DNA of 64,000 nt from Adenophora triphylla var. japonica (lineage: Eukaryota; Streptophyta; Magnoliopsida; Asterales; Campanulaceae): assembly GCA_022495995.1 (NCBI GenBank), contig JAFEMH010003637.1, positions 186,001 to 250,000 on the forward strand, written 5' to 3'. How positions within the stretch are numbered: position 1 is the stretch's first letter; each line of letters begins with the position of its first letter. The translations under genes were made by a program, and so were the position numbers. Below, piece after piece: positions 1 through 11,864 of this stretch. The notes beneath the pieces are model-generated. The model was not told the DNA's origin. It did not search any database and saw only the letters and a list, made by a program, of their open reading frames with translations.

Positions 1-229
1 GTACGGATCGTAATGGATCTTTGTACATATATAGGCATGCGGATCCTTAGATCTTTGCGCATCGCAAGTAGGAGCTCATATGTTGGCTCTTGAACCCACC
101 GGCATCCGCTCGCGGCATCCACCCTAGCTTTTGAGGTCGTGGGAATTGATTTTTGCATCAAAATATGATGATAACTTCTCACTTATATATATTTAGAGGT
201 CTATACTCCCTTAAAAAATTACAAAGATC

Positions 230-1395
230 TCAAAAGAAGTACTTTCTAAGGTGATCGCTGTTCCATGTATGCTTAAGCTCTTCTCCCTCTTTTGGTCGCA
301 ATATGTAGGTGCCCTCTTTGACTATCCTTGTGACCTCATATGGACCTTCCCATTTCGGGGACAAACTTGTTGAAACCAGGTTGGGCCCCTCGACCTCTAC
401 GCTTCGAGTACCCGCCTCCAACCGAAAACTCCTCCTATTTACCCTCTTGTCATGGTGCTTCTTGGCCTTCTGCTTGTAGTTCACCATTTTTTCGTATGCC
501 CGTATTCTCTTTCCTTCGAGATCGTCCAGGTCACACCTTCGTTTGCCTCGTTTTGAGACTCGTCGAAGTATGTGACTCGTACGAGGGTAGGGCTACCTCA
601 ACTCGGAGCCATTGCCTCCGACTCCATACGTGAGCGAGAAAGGAGTTTCTCCCGTAGAATTTCTAATTGTGGTGCGGACAATCCATAATGCGATCACGTA
701 GCTCGTCCAACCATCGTCCTCCTCGTCCTTCCAAATTTTTCTTTAAGGCGATCCAGACTAGCTTGTTTGCCGCCTCGCCTTGACCATTTCCCCGAGGATA
801 GGCAATCGCGGACTTACGGTGTTGCACCTTCATTCTCACACATTCGCAGTTGAATTTTGCGGAGAATTGGGTGCCATTATCTCGAAATTATTGCTCTGGG
901 AACCCCAAATCGACAATAGATGTGGTCGTGGACAAACCGATAGTGTTATCCTCGGAAATAGTGGCTAAGCCCTTTGCTTCCGTCCACTTGGTAAAATAAT
1001 CCACGGCCACCACGGCGTACTTAATGCTTCCTCTAGCAGCTTGGAAATGGTCCAATAAGATCTATCCCCCACGTATCAAACGGCCACGATGGTACAACCA
1101 AAGTCTCGCTTCTATTGATGGTAGTCTAGGGATGTCCGCAAATCTCTCGGCACTTATCACATTTTCTAACATACTCCCGTGCATCCCTTCTCATCGTAGG
1201 CCAAAAGAAACCCCGGAATTTGATCTTGTCCGAGAGGGTGCGAGCACTGTGGTGCCCGCCACAAACTCCCTCATGGACCTCATAGAGTAAGTTAGTGACC
1301 ATGTGAGTTTTGACGCATCTCGAGCAAAGGTTTGGTGAATGATCGTCGAAAAAGTACTCCATCGAGGACGAGGTATTTCGCGGACACCTTTCCAA
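230..1395 (-). pseudogene. gypsy integrase, fragmented
   Basis: Two open pieces carry the integrase. The piece at 1126-1395 has the zinc-binding segment with HHSARTLSDKIKFRGFFWP followed by CDKCREICG, the HHCC-type N-terminal domain. The piece at 230-487 carries the C-terminal segment with SPKWEGPYEV and GTYIL, the usual end of gypsy integrases. The catalytic DDE core between 490 and 1125 is not open in one frame, so stops or frameshifts have accumulated. It would insert the element cDNA if intact; this copy is dead. Confidence 0.8.
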
Positions 1396-1946
1396 TGGCT
1401 CTAGCCTTCTGGATCCCTCTCGGGGAGGGTTTGCTTTTCAATGTAATCCTTGATCTCATCTACCCAAATTCCTTACTTGATCCTCAATATTGTTTATCCG
1501 AATTCGATCTATAGCAGGTCTCTCCGTGAATTCAATCTCGGCAACTGTCTCCAATTCACCAATTTCTTGCTCTGCTATTCTTGAGAGGAGGTCACCTTCC
1601 ACATTATCCTCTCTCATGACTTGGTTCATTTCATAGTAAGTGAAATTTTTGATGAGGGTTTTTGCAAGGCCGCGATCGAGCTAGTACCGGGTTGATAGTA
1701 TCATACTCCCCCTAATTTGATTAACTATGAGCCGAGAGTCACTATTGATCTCAATATTCGAACTCCCAAGTCTCTTGCCAATTCCATGCCCGCTATAATC
1801 GCTTCATACTCGGCTGATTGTTTGATGCCTCGAACTTGAATCTCAAGGCCCTCATAAATTTATCCCCGCGCGGGTGCGATCGAAGTATGCCCGCTCCACT
1901 CGATTAACTTGCTCGCGGAGCCGTCCACATATAAAATCCACACCTC

Positions 1947-3922
1947 TTACCGGACGCTCCCTTGGTTGAACAATTTACGTGCTCGGGCTTTCGGGTCATC
2001 TTCGATTCTCGCTCGCTTTCTTTTTTCGAGGTCGCTGTCCGCTAATTTGAATGATGATTCTACTACAAAATCACCTAAGGCCTGCGCTTTGATTGTCTTT
2101 CTCGGGGAGTAGGTGATCCGGAACTCGGTGAGCTCTCTAGACCAAGCTAGCATTCTCCCCGAGGACTCTGGTTTATGTAAAACCTTTCTAAGCGGGGCCT
2201 CGCTTAGTACGGTTATAGGATGTGCGTAAAAGTAGGCTCTTAATTTTCGAGCAAATACAAGCAAAGCGTAAGCTAACTTCTCTATATTAAGATAACGCCC
2301 TTCTACGGCGGACAGTGCTTTAGATACATTATAAACTGGTTTTTGGGAGTTATTCTCCTCCCTTACAAGAACGGCGGCTCTTGCCGGATCGATATGACTA
2401 AAAACAGAAAAAGCTCTTCCCCGGGCACTGGGCTGCTGAGTAGAGGGGGCTGCCCGAGGTATGTTTTGACTTCTTCAAAAGCCTGATGGCACTCAGTGCT
2501 CCATGTAAATTCATCAGCTCTCTTCCCCCCTTTGAGAGTTTTGAAGAAGGGGAGGCATCTCTCTGCTGACCGCGAGATGAAGCGGCGAAGTCTTTGTGAT
2601 GCGGCCATTGAGCTTTTGAACATCTTTAACGCAAGCGGGAGGCTTCATGTCCAATAGGGCTTGGATTTTCTCTGCAGGTTAGCCTCTATCCCCCTCTGAT
2701 TGACCATGAATCCGAGGAACTTGCCCGCTTTTACCCCAAAGGCACATTTGAGGGGATTTAGCTTCATATTGTTACGGCGCAAGTTCAGGAAGGTTTCCTC
2801 CACGTCGAGCTCGTGGGAGTTTTCCTTAGTTTTTATAACCATATCGTCAATGTAGGCCTCAAGATTTCTGCCTAGTTGGTTTTCGAAAACCAGATTGACC
2901 ATTCTTTGATAGGTGGCTCCTGCGTTTTTCAACCCGAAGGGCATCATTTTGTAGCAGTAAGTCTTGCCCGCAGCGATGAAAGCTACAGAGCGGACATCTT
3001 CAGGAGCCATTTGGATCTGATGGTAGCCGGAGTAGGCATCGATGAAGCTCAATACTCTGTGGCCAGCTATAGAATCCACCAATCTGTCAATGCGAGGAAG
3101 AGGGAAACAATCCTTGGGACATGCCTTGTTGAGATCGGTGAAATCAACACACATCCTCCATTTGTTATTGGATTTCTTGACCATCACGACATTGGCCAGC
3201 CATTTGGGGTAGGTAATTTCCTTGATTATCCCCGCTTTTAGCAATTTTTCCACCTCTTCCTTGATGGCAATCTCTTTCTCCGGGGAGAAATATCTGGATT
3301 TCTGGTGAATGTTTTTGAAGGATGGGTCATCATTGATTTTATGGAGGATCACGTCCTCGCTGATTCCCAGCATATCTTCCACCCTCCAAGCGAACACATC
3401 GCAATTTGCTCTAAGGAACTCGATGAGTATCCTTCTCTCCTCGCTGTGAATTTCCAGGCCTACCTTAACAGTTTGTTCGGGGAAGTGGGGGTTGATTACC
3501 ACCTCCTCAAGCTCGTCGTTAGGTTTTAGGTCACTGATTTCTCGGTTGTGCAAGGAGTCAATAACAATGGTAGGGGGGTTGACTTGAGCTCCAGTTAATG
3601 TTGCCATAGAATATATGATATCACGGTCAATTTCCCCCTCTATTCCTCGATCAATATAACCTCCCTCAACAGGGGCAGCCAACTGCTTCGATTTTCTGCT
3701 CATCTTGAGCTCCACCTTCGTGGAATGGAAAGAAAGCATGCCAATCGGTACGGGTGGCGGCGGGAGTGCAAGAGTTTTCCCCTTTTTTGACTTGTCCTCG
3801 CCTTTTCCCTCTATCATTTTGTCCTCGCCACAGTATTGGCGGGCGGGATGCTGGCCTTTCTGTTCTTTCCTTTTTTCCTCCGGTGCTCGGAGGAATCTCC
3901 CGGCGATTCTTGATGGTAGCAA
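1947..3922 (-). pseudogene. gypsy reverse transcriptase and RNase H
   Basis: The open piece at 2645-3922 (425 codons) is a well preserved reverse transcriptase. It contains KSNNKWRMCVDFTDLNKACP, FIDAYSGYHQI, MPFGLKNAGATYQ and the catalytic YIDDMVIKT box, followed by LKCAFGV and GKFLGF. RNase H-side connection sequence follows in two shorter frames, 2363-2623 (ending in a frameshift) and 1947-2264 (SGRMLAWSRELTEF, then TIKAQALGDFV). The reading frame changes at about 2630, so the polyprotein is interrupted. The family would copy the element RNA into DNA. Confidence 0.87.
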
Positions 3923-4113
3923 CTCCCGCCGGGGTGTTAAATTTCACCCTTTGGTGGGGACGGACGCAACTATTCCCAATTCGGCTTTGGCTTGACTGCC
4001 GAGAATGGCATTGTACTTGGGAAGGAAGATCGACCACCATGAAAGTTATCTTGGCCGTCTTCCGCGTGGGTTTTCCCCAATAGTTACGTCGAAACACAAT
4101 CGTCCCTTTACCC

Positions 4114-5577
4114 TTACGGCGTGGTTAGTGAAGCCTTCGAGCATGCCCGCATATGGAGTAAGGTGTGCTTGATCATTCTCATTCCAACCAAAGTATGGTA
4201 GTAGAGTATGTCGCGGGTAGCTCCAGTATCTATCAACACTCGGCCAATGTTTGCCGGTTGATCTTCATTCTCAGGGGTGAGGGGGCCGGGTGGAATGAAA
4301 GGTGGAGGAGGCAAGTTCACTCCTTTTGAACCCAATTTCTTGCTCTTCTTCCGGAGCCATTGCGGGGATGGAGAAAACTTTTTCTAGTGTCCGGATTTGG
4401 AGGGAGAGCTGTTTGTTGGAGGGAGGTTCTTCTCCGATGAAGTTTATGTTGTAGTCTCCATCGTCATCCTCAAAATTGTCTCTTTCATTTCTCTCTGGTC
4501 CCCGCGTGTGTCGTGCCCGCTGCTGATCATTGTTATTGGGGGCAGTATTGTTTCCCTTAACCCACTTGGTTAGCTCCCCGTTATTGATTTTCTGCTGGAT
4601 TACTCGCTTCGGTGGAAACGGTCCTCGATTCCGTGCAGTGGTCGTTGTGATACTCACGGAACTTAAGTCTACTCCTCTCATTTGGCTTTCGAAGCATGGG
4701 GGAGGAGCGAGGAAAGTACGAGGCTCTCATGATCACCACCCTTGGATCGGTGAGCTGTGTAAGCTTGTTTCGGCCATAGCCTTTTTGAGCTTTTCGATCC
4801 CCGCCTCTGTTTTTGCCACGATTATTGGTGTGAGCGAGGCTGCAGGGTGGTCTCACGGACTTGGCTTATCCTTTCTTTTGCAGAAGATCGGGGAGCGTGC
4901 ACACTAGGCTCTTCGGCGGAGGCAATGGCCGAGGCCCTTTCATACATTTCCTCCACGATTTAGGTTTCTTTGGAGGCAAAATTCATTTTGAGGAAGGAGG
5001 AACCGAGGCCGCCCTCAAAACATAGTCGATATCTCCTTCTTCCGAGTCCACAATCTCCTCGCTCACCTTCCTGAAACCGGGATATATAATCTTTTGTAGG
5101 CTCGTTTGGTGCCTCGCTTGACACGGACAAGATCTGTCTTTGATCTAGCGGGCACACACCTTTCAGGCAAAGGCATTGAGGAAGAGAACTACGAAGCTGG
5201 GCCTGAATGACCGGATACACCGGGGGGCTTGAGGGCTAGCATCCAAGATAGGGCCTTGCCCGTGAAGGTCGCGACAAAGCTTTGCACATCACGGACTCGT
5301 CCGCGGAGAATAAAGCCATCTCCGGCCCTCAAATCTTCCCATATGACTCTTGGCATTTTTGGATCCGTCATAGGCGTCCATGCAGGGGTTTGCCCCTGCG
5401 GATCGGTGCCCGCGCAATTTTATCGGCGAAGGCGTCCATGGTGCGGCCACACTTCGGGCATCCTTCGATGGGTCTCCCACATCTTCTCGCATAAATTCCA
5501 CAAACTCGGGGTTCTACGATCATCAACCTTCGCTTCTTAGCTCGTGGAGTCACGACCTTCTCCTTGGCCGGAGCCAA
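4114..5577 (-). pseudogene. gypsy gag and aspartic protease, fragmented
   Basis: Minus-strand pieces show a gag core at 5189-5371 (SFVATFTGKALSWMLALKP, typical of plant gypsy gag) and an upstream gag part at 5289-5501 with MDAYDGS. A degenerate zinc-knuckle-like stretch, KFREYHNDHCTES, is at 4581-4856. The protease signature VLIDTGATRDILYY is at 4114-4335. These lie in different frames, so gag and protease are broken by several indels. The pieces together identify the element's structural protein and processing enzyme. Confidence 0.75.
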
Positions 5578-6280
5578 GGGTCCGGCTTTGGACCTCGCAC
5601 GGTGGTTTGGTGTGCCTCTTCCCCAATCTCCTCGCTATCCTCTACATGTACCACGCTCCGCTTGGCCATTGTCCGCGTTCGAGTGGTTCAACCCGGTTTG
5701 CCCCCACGGCTTGACTAGCAAGCGAGTTAGCGGGAGCTCGTTGGGAGAATCTTTGTGACCCTTGAGGGAAACCGTAGCCCTCCATTGGCCTCTATTTCAA
5801 ACATTTCCATCTCCGCGTCGTTGATGGGCCATGGCCTCCGCGACCGGTTTGGACTTGGAGGCCGGGATTTCCTTCCTTCTCGGGATTTGCTCACGGGGAA
5901 AGTGGGGTGGTTAGAGTGGTGTTTTTTATGTGAGCTTGGGGAGTTTTTGGGCTATTGTTTAGTAGGGCTTGTGCCTTTTCGGCACGTATACAGTGCATGA
6001 GCTTGTGCAAGGCTTTCGACCGGAGAGAGAGGGTGTTTGGTGGTGAGAACGTGCCCCATTCTATTGAAAACCGAGTTTGGGGCCTTGCCTTTATTAATGA
6101 CGGAGGTGAGGCTTGATCATCCTCCTCTAGGGTCAAGTGACCAAAGCATTTTCCAATATTCTAGCCATATTACGGAAAGAAGATGATGGAAAAAAGAAGA
6201 GCCTTTCGGCCTTTGAATTTGTTTAGGACACGTGAGGTGCCTTGAAAACAAAAGATTGTTAACGAGAAAACGAAAGAAAG
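5578..6280 (-). other. 5' leader and start of gag of the gypsy element
   Basis: This stretch lies between the primer-binding site and recognisable gag. It has no conserved domain I can name. It is probably the untranslated leader plus a degraded gag N-terminus. The plus-strand open frames here look like shadows. Confidence 0.5.
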
Positions 6281-6302
6281 TCGATTCCCGACAAGGGAAC
6301 CA
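6281..6302 (-). other. candidate primer-binding site of the gypsy element
   Basis: Immediately inside the LTR (one base spacer) the minus strand reads TGGTTCCCTTGTCGGGAATC. The TGG start and the TTGTCGGG core resemble the tRNA-Asp-type primer sites of many plant gypsy elements, with several mismatches. The position next to the CA end of the LTR supports it. Confidence 0.6.
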
Positions 6303-6303
6303 C

Positions 6304-7124
6304 TGATGACGCCAAGCTTTTCAGGGTCAGGAGCGGTTCAAGGATACCTGGCTAGGATATTTTTTGTGGTTGGATGTACCTAGATCACAACACAAACAAG
6401 CACCGTTACGGTCGAAGTTGGATGTTACTCCAACTCGGGCCCTCGGGTGTGAGTAAGAATCTTGAGTAATAAGGCTTTGAATACCTATGGAGTGTGTGTG
6501 TGTGTTTAGGTTTAGAGAGTAATAGAGTCTACTCAATTGTATATGGAACTTACCTTGCCCGAGGGGTAAAGGCCTTCTATTTATAGGCAATGCCATGGTG
6601 CTTGTTGATGTAAGCCGTGAGATCGGCCCTAGGGGGCACTTTGGTACTTGACCGGCTACACGTGTCCGCAGCCTAATTGGTCTGTCGGGGAGGGAACATT
6701 GACTGTCCAGTGGGACATGGTGAAAGTGACATGAGCCGTGTAGCCGGCTTAGTGCATTAAATGGAATAGTAGGCGCGGGCCGAGCCGCATTGAATGCGTG
6801 ATGGGGGAGCCGGCAGTGGCTGTCGAGCCGGTAAGCTAACTTGCTCGAGTAAGGCTTGACATTAGCACCGGAAGCAGCATGTGCCCGCGGTCAAAGATAT
6901 ATGACGCGAGCACGGTTGATGCGGTCATGGCTCATGCGGGCACGGATCCAAATGAGCAGTGGTCCCAATGGTCCCCGATGAGGACGATGCGAGGAGGGAC
7001 GCGGTCTTGACCACAAGGGCCTATTTGTCCGCGGTCTTCCCTCCAGCGGTCTAGGAACTGCTACGTCACTGGTTCCTTGGACTAGACCGAGCGCGGGCCC
7101 GGTCCAGTAGATCCGGGCTCATCA
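6304..7124 (-). repeat. 5' LTR of the gypsy element (821 bp)
   Basis: On the minus strand the LTR begins TGATGAGCCCGG and ends GGCGTCATCA, so it has TG...CA ends inside a short inverted TGATGA/TCATCA. A TATA-like CCTATAAATAG lies on the minus strand near 6577-6587. A diverged partial copy of the same LTR sits at about 15945-16401. The second LTR of this element is not in the window, so no target-site duplication can be tested. Confidence 0.8.
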
Positions 7125-7940
7125 AATAACAAATAATAATAAAGATATGAACAATCTACGATAAGGAAGGGATATATATGAGAATCATAATCTAAGTAGG
7201 AGAGATACTTTGTGTATCTCTATCAAGAGCTCGTTCATGTTGGCCTCGGAAAGCTTGAGGGAAGCTGAAGAACAAAGAAGACAAGAACAGCATATATATA
7301 GAAGAAGCTCCGTCTCATTGGCTAGAACAAACTTAAGAGCTATGGCTTCAAGAGCCGTTAATATTCGCCTTAGAGGTAGACAACCTTAACTAGCTTATGT
7401 TGTTTTCATTACTTTGTTTGTATCTATATTGTTGTATTAGGATACTGATTGATAGTTTTCTGATATTTTCAGATAAAAACCTGTCAATAAGTGTTATTTG
7501 GTTGTTGATAACTCGATTATTGGCTCCTTTGGTTCATATTTTCCGAGAACATGTGAATGTTCGTTATTTTAATCGTTGGTTGACTTTGACTTTTCGAGCG
7601 TATACCTAACCCGTGAGCAGGTGTATAATTTTATAATCAGAGCCTCTGAAAAGTATTAGTGTCTCTTAGTATCTCGTACAGGTAGTATATTGTCTGCTTG
7701 TCAGAAGTCGTCAATTGGGACCGTTGCCTTATGAATCTACTCTTTCACATTTTCTTCAGAAATAAAAGAGGCTTTTTTTTTTTTGAGAGAGAGAGAGTCA
7801 TAAAAAATATCAGAAGGTTTCAAGTAACCAAAAAATGAGATAAAGCCTGTCGTGAGGTAACTGATAAAGCCTTGAATATATCTGACAAGAGAAATATAGA
7901 AACAATGTCAGAGACAGTAACCGGGAAAGAAAGATTTGGG
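7125..7940. other. intergenic, with one 50-codon ORF
   Basis: No conserved gene is recognised. A plus-strand ORF at 7237-7389 encodes 50 residues rich in Arg, Ser, Glu and Gln (starts MLASESLREAEEQ). It has no known family and may be chance or a transposon remnant. A GA microsatellite is present at about 7783-7798. Confidence 0.5.
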
Positions 7941-7955
7941 TTGTTATTATCTGCA

Positions 7956-7962
7956 TATATAA
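7956..7962 (+). promoter_or_regulatory. TATA box candidate for the AGP-like gene
   Basis: TATATAA sits about 105 bp before the ATG at 8067, a normal plant spacing for a TATA box with a short leader. Confidence 0.45.
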
Positions 7963-8066
7963 CCTGTCCAGTTAATAAAATTTCAACTTTTTTTAAGTTT
8001 TTGGTACTGCTATAAAAGGCGTTTACAGCTTTACCCTTTTGCATAGATTGAATTCTACTTTCAAAA

Positions 8067-8390
8067 ATGACAATTGGGAGATCATCTGCCTCCGTCTGCA
8101 TAATCTTTGCAATGTTTTTTCTGATGAATGTATGTGAAAGTGCACACACAGTTCATGCTCATGCACCAGGCAGCATGTCACCAGCTCCAGCTCCAGCTCC
8201 CCATGGAAGACATTCTTCCCCATCCCCCTCTTTTCATGCCCATGCACTAGGCATGTCACAAGCTCCAGCTCCCCATGGAAGACATTCTTCCCCATCCCCC
8301 TCTTCTGCAGTCGGACCAGTCCCTTTTTTCTCCGTCTCAGTGATATCTGCTTTCTTGGCCTTGGTTTTGCCTTTCATCTCCTTCCATTGA
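8067..8390 (+). CDS. arabinogalactan-like GPI-anchored peptide, 107 aa
   Basis: The protein has three parts. Residues 1-25 are a hydrophobic signal peptide (ICIIFAMFF-like core ending CESA). The middle, about residues 33-80, is rich in Ala, Pro and Ser with APAPAP and SPSPS motifs, the kind of sites hydroxylated and O-glycosylated in arabinogalactan proteins. The C-terminus is a hydrophobic tail (FFSVSVISAFLALVLPF) after small residues, as expected for a GPI-attachment signal. It is therefore likely secreted and anchored on the outer plasma membrane. There is no intron. A 44-bp internal duplication doubled the PHGRHSSPSPS block. AT-rich sequence with AATAAAAG follows the stop at about 8438. 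The family call is firm; the specific role is unknown. Confidence 0.72.
   Translation: MTIGRSSASVCIIFAMFFLMNVCESAHTVHAHAPGSMSPAPAPAPHGRHSSPSPSFHAHALGMSQAPAPHGRHSSPSPSSAVGPVPFFSVSVISAFLALVLPFISFH
8189..8304 (+). repeat. internal direct duplication in the AGP-like gene
   Basis: A block of about 44 bp starting AGCTCCAGCTCCCCATGG at 8189 recurs at 8261, in the same frame, offset 72 bp. It encodes APAPHGRHSSPSPS twice. Confidence 0.85.
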
Positions 8391-8837
8391 TGTGCATCAG
8401 CTTTGATTTTTGATGTTTTTATTTTGTATTCAAACATAATAAAAGTTATTGCTTTTTTTTTTTTTATCATTTTCAAATATCAAGTGAATTTTTGTTGAAT
8501 TCATGGTTATGGTTGTATAATATAAATTTTTAAAAAGCTTGTAAACGTTTACACCAATATCAATAACTTTATTAAATCGTTGTTCGTTAATTTCAACAGA
8601 TATCCAAAATTGTTGTGAATTGCAATTTGTATGAATATGATGATCTAAATTGTAATTCTTAATACGTCACGTTTTAATTGCACTTAAATTTAATGGTACA
8701 AAAGTGCAAATTGCTGATATTTTGTGTGATTTTTTTAAACATGTTTACCAAATCTTAAAATTGCCAGAAATGCAATTTTTGTTTTGGTACACAAGGATAG
8801 AAAACCAGAAATGTAATTACGGACAAGCTAAAATCTA

Positions 8838-9146
8838 CTACCTCCGGTTCACTTTCAAGAGTCCTACTTTTCCTTTTGATCCGCCACAGATAAAGAGTCC
8901 TACTTCGCTTTATTCCCAAAATGGCAAATAATGAATACTAGTGTTTTGGACATTTATACCCTCTTCTTTTCATAAAACTATAAATAAACCAATATTTATT
9001 ACACTACTTTTTATCCACTTGAATCATAAACAATATTTTGGACAATTATACCCTCAACCCACTTGTCATTGTTACTCATTTTTTAGTATTTTCTTAATAA
9101 GCATATAAATACTAGGTAAAACTTTTGGTCGGGAGGAAGGAGGGAG
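8838..9146. mobile_element. Stowaway-like MITE
   Basis: Left end CTACCTCCGGTTC and right end GGAAGGAGGGAG form an imperfect terminal inverted repeat, with TA on both sides. The interior is AT-rich and non-coding. Confidence 0.6.
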
Positions 9147-9389
9147 TACGTACTCCTTTGTCATAACCACCCAAACCGTTACAATTCAAATCATTCCCCT
9201 TTTCAAATCCCACTCGCGCCTCTCTTTATTATTCACCTCGCTTCGTTATCACAGTCAAATAAACACGTGAGCGAGTTGTACCACCAGCGCGTGTTTAAAC
9301 AAAAACAGCCCCTCCTCACCCCACCCGCCATTTTTGTGTTTCCCGGCAAATTAATTGCTATGGTAACGGCCATCCACAAAGCACACTTA

Positions 9390-9588
9390 GGCTCCGTTTG
9401 TTTAACGTAAAACATTTTTCGGAAAATGATTTCCTGCAAAATGTTTTCTGAAAAATGAAAATGTTTTTCGAAAAATGAGATAAACATGTTTAGCGTAAAA
9501 CATTTTCTCCATTTTTCGGTGCGAAACAAACACCGAAAAATGGGGAAAATGTTTTCCGGAAAACATTTTCCCCCAAACAAACGGAGCC
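9390..9588. mobile_element. Tourist/PIF-Harbinger-like MITE (199 bp)
   Basis: The ends GGCTCCGTTTGTTT and AAACAAACGGAGCC are inverted repeats. TTA flanks both sides (9387-9389 and 9589-9591), the 3-bp target duplication typical of PIF/Harbinger. The interior is built of repeated TTTTCCGGAAAA-like palindromes. A longer relative lies at 36411-37219. Confidence 0.75.
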
Positions 9589-9734
9589 TTAGATCACTTA
9601 TTTATTCTAACTTAATCAGAATTTTCGGATATGAGCAATGTAAAATAAATGTATTAAAATTTTGTCGAGAGTTTTTTTTTTTTTTTTCAGATTAGTCGGA
9701 GTCAACTGTGGTGTTCGGAATGAGTCGGTGAAAA

Positions 9735-9965
9735 AATCAACACTACTGACACTTTTCTACATTGACACTTTGTTATACTAAACTGACATTTTTTTACACT
9801 GACACTTAATATACATGTACTGACACTTTTTTACACTGGCACTTTGTTACACTAACACTGACACTTTTTACACTGTCACTTAATATACATGCACTGACAC
9901 TTTTTTACACTGGCAGTTTGTTACACTAACACTGACACTTTGTTACACTTGCACTGGCACTAGCG
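9735..9965 (+). repeat. degenerate CACTGACAC tandem array
   Basis: The motif ACACTGACACTTTTTT recurs about every 15-20 bp. A higher-order unit of about 74 bp can be seen, starting ATACATGTACTGACAC at 9811 and ATACATGCACTGACAC at 9885. The same motif vocabulary recurs at about 44060-45320. Confidence 0.75.
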
Positions 9966-10054
9966 GGGGAAATAAAACACGTTTTTTTTAAGCTTAAAAA
10001 AAACGCGTTTTTTGTAAAATTTTGACGTTCGAAATAGGTTTATAAAAAATAATA

Positions 10055-10343
10055 CTCCCTCCGTCCCGCTTTAAGGTTCTGAGTTTGACTTTGCACGGAG
10101 ATTAAGGAGAAAATATTATATTGAAAGTGTTGTGAGTGTGAAAATAAAATAGGAGAGAGAATGAGTGGAGGAAATAGTAAATTATAATGGTGTTGTGAGT
10201 ATTAAAATAATGTAGGAGAGAAAATGAGTGGAGGGAATAGTGATAAAATACTTGCCATTTATGAAAAGAAGTAAAATAAAAACCTTAATTTGGGACAGAC
10301 TAAAAAGGAAGTAAGAACCTTAAATCGAAACAGAGGGAGGGAG
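10055..10343. mobile_element. Stowaway MITE (289 bp)
   Basis: CTCCCTCCGTCCC at the left and GAGGGAGGGAG at the right, flanked by TA (10053-10054, 10344-10345). The interior carries GAGAGAATGAGTGGAG, shared with many other copies in this window. Confidence 0.85.
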
Positions 10344-11009
10344 TAATGTTTTTTATATTAGTCGGAGTCAAATGTGGTGTTCGGAGATAGGTTCATAAAA
10401 AATAGTAATGTTAACTTAGCGTTTCAAAATAAATATTCAAAAATTTTAAATTTGCTCCTTTTAGTAATATTTTTTTGATATTTATTTTATTTTGGAAAGA
10501 GGTTGTAATAATATTGAAAATAATATATTTATTGAGAATATTAAGCTCAAAGAGAGAAAAAGGGATGAAAATTCTAGAGAGAGAAACTGGAAGGAAGCCA
10601 TAAATGCTGAGCTCAACTACCAGTACAGTAAAGCTGCTTGCTCTCTCTCCTCATCTTCACAACTGTGAAGCTACTCTTTCTAATCTAGGGCACAGAATCG
10701 GCGTCTCTTTGTCTGACATTGTGTTAAGAAATGTGGAATTCTGCCGAGAATCTGTCGGCGCGGTCGTCGTCATTTAGGGAGGACGGAGACGATGAGGAGC
10801 CTCTAAGGTGGGCTGTACTCGAGAGACTGCCTACTTACAATCGAGTACGGAAAGGCATTTTTAAGAACATTGTTGGAGATGCTAAAGAGATCGATGTGAG
10901 GAAGCTTCAAGTGCCGGAGCAGAAAATTGTGTTGGACCGGTCGTTGAATTCCGCCGACGATGATTGGAAGAAATTCTTCGACCGCATGCGACGCCGTTTT
11001 GACGCGTAA

Positions 11010-11247
11010 CATTTTCCTCCCCAATTTTTCTGGTTCTTTTTGAAACAGTGTCATTTTCCTCCCCACTTCTCATACTTGCATTCACACGTTATGTACCCAC
11101 TAACTTTTCTCTCTCACACATTTAAATTATGACCCCACTTGTCTTACCCAATCACTTATTCTCTCTCACAACCATTTTTCACTCAACACTTTCCTTAAAT
11201 TTTGTGCCAACAGGAAGATGGTGAAGTTTGAACTGGGACGGAGGGAG
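11010..11247. mobile_element. Stowaway MITE, right end only clear
   Basis: The right end GGGACGGAGGGAG followed by TA at 11248 is clear. The interior has the family's CTCTCTCACA and TTAAATTTTGTGCC segments. The left terminal repeat is degraded near the exon 1 donor, so the left border is approximate. It lies in intron 1 of the ABCG pseudogene. Confidence 0.6.
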
Positions 11248-11864
11248 TATACTATAACTTGGTTATTTGGCAATTGAATCTGTTTCCTGCAAAATTAGTT
11301 TAAATTATTTTACTAATTCAGTTCAATTAAGGAATTTAATTAACCCTTTTGATTAATTAAGCTACTGAAGTTCTGTTAAATGAACTGCTTCGTCTGTCTA
11401 TAGCAAATTTAGTATGACCACCTATGGAAACAAGTGAAATCATAGTTCACTTCTTATGTTTCCAATTCCAAGGATTAAGATTTCCAAATTAAATTTGCCT
11501 GATTTTACTATTTCTGCTACAGTTTCAGTATCTATTTTTTTGAATTCTGCAACATTTCTAATTTTAAAAAGTTCGTTTTCATTATCTGTAATGTTCTATT
11601 ACAGAGTTGATTTGAAATTTCCAAAAATTGAAGTGAGATATCAGCATTTGACTGTTGAAACGTATGTCCATGTTGGTAGTAGAGCCTTGCCTACTATTAC
11701 CAATTTCATGTTCAACATGACTGAGGTATGCTCGTGATTATATTTTAAATTACTGTTACTGTTGGGCTTGGGAGTGCTTTTCTCATCTGCAATCTGTTTG
11801 AATGTCATCCAGGCTCTCTTAAGGCGATTAAGATTATTAAAGGGAAATAGGAGAGAGTTGTCAA

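Larger units (their letters stand above)
1..7124 (-). mobile_element. Ty3/gypsy LTR retrotransposon, decayed, 3' end outside window
   Basis: Read on the minus strand, the order is LTR (6304-7124), primer-binding site, leader, gag (about 5580-4270), aspartic protease (about 4335-4114), reverse transcriptase (3922-2645), RNase H (about 2630-1600) and integrase (1395-230). This is the gag-PR-RT-RH-INT order of Ty3/gypsy elements. The gag and protease style resembles the Tat/Retand group of plants, which is an inference. The reading frame is split by several stops and frameshifts, so this copy cannot make a full polyprotein. Bases 1-229 are the 3' untranslated part. No second LTR is seen, so it must lie upstream of base 1. 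Confidence 0.88.

Noticed and set aside
2876..3529. Plus-strand open frames of 74-121 codons
   Set aside because: They are antisense shadows of the gypsy reverse transcriptase.
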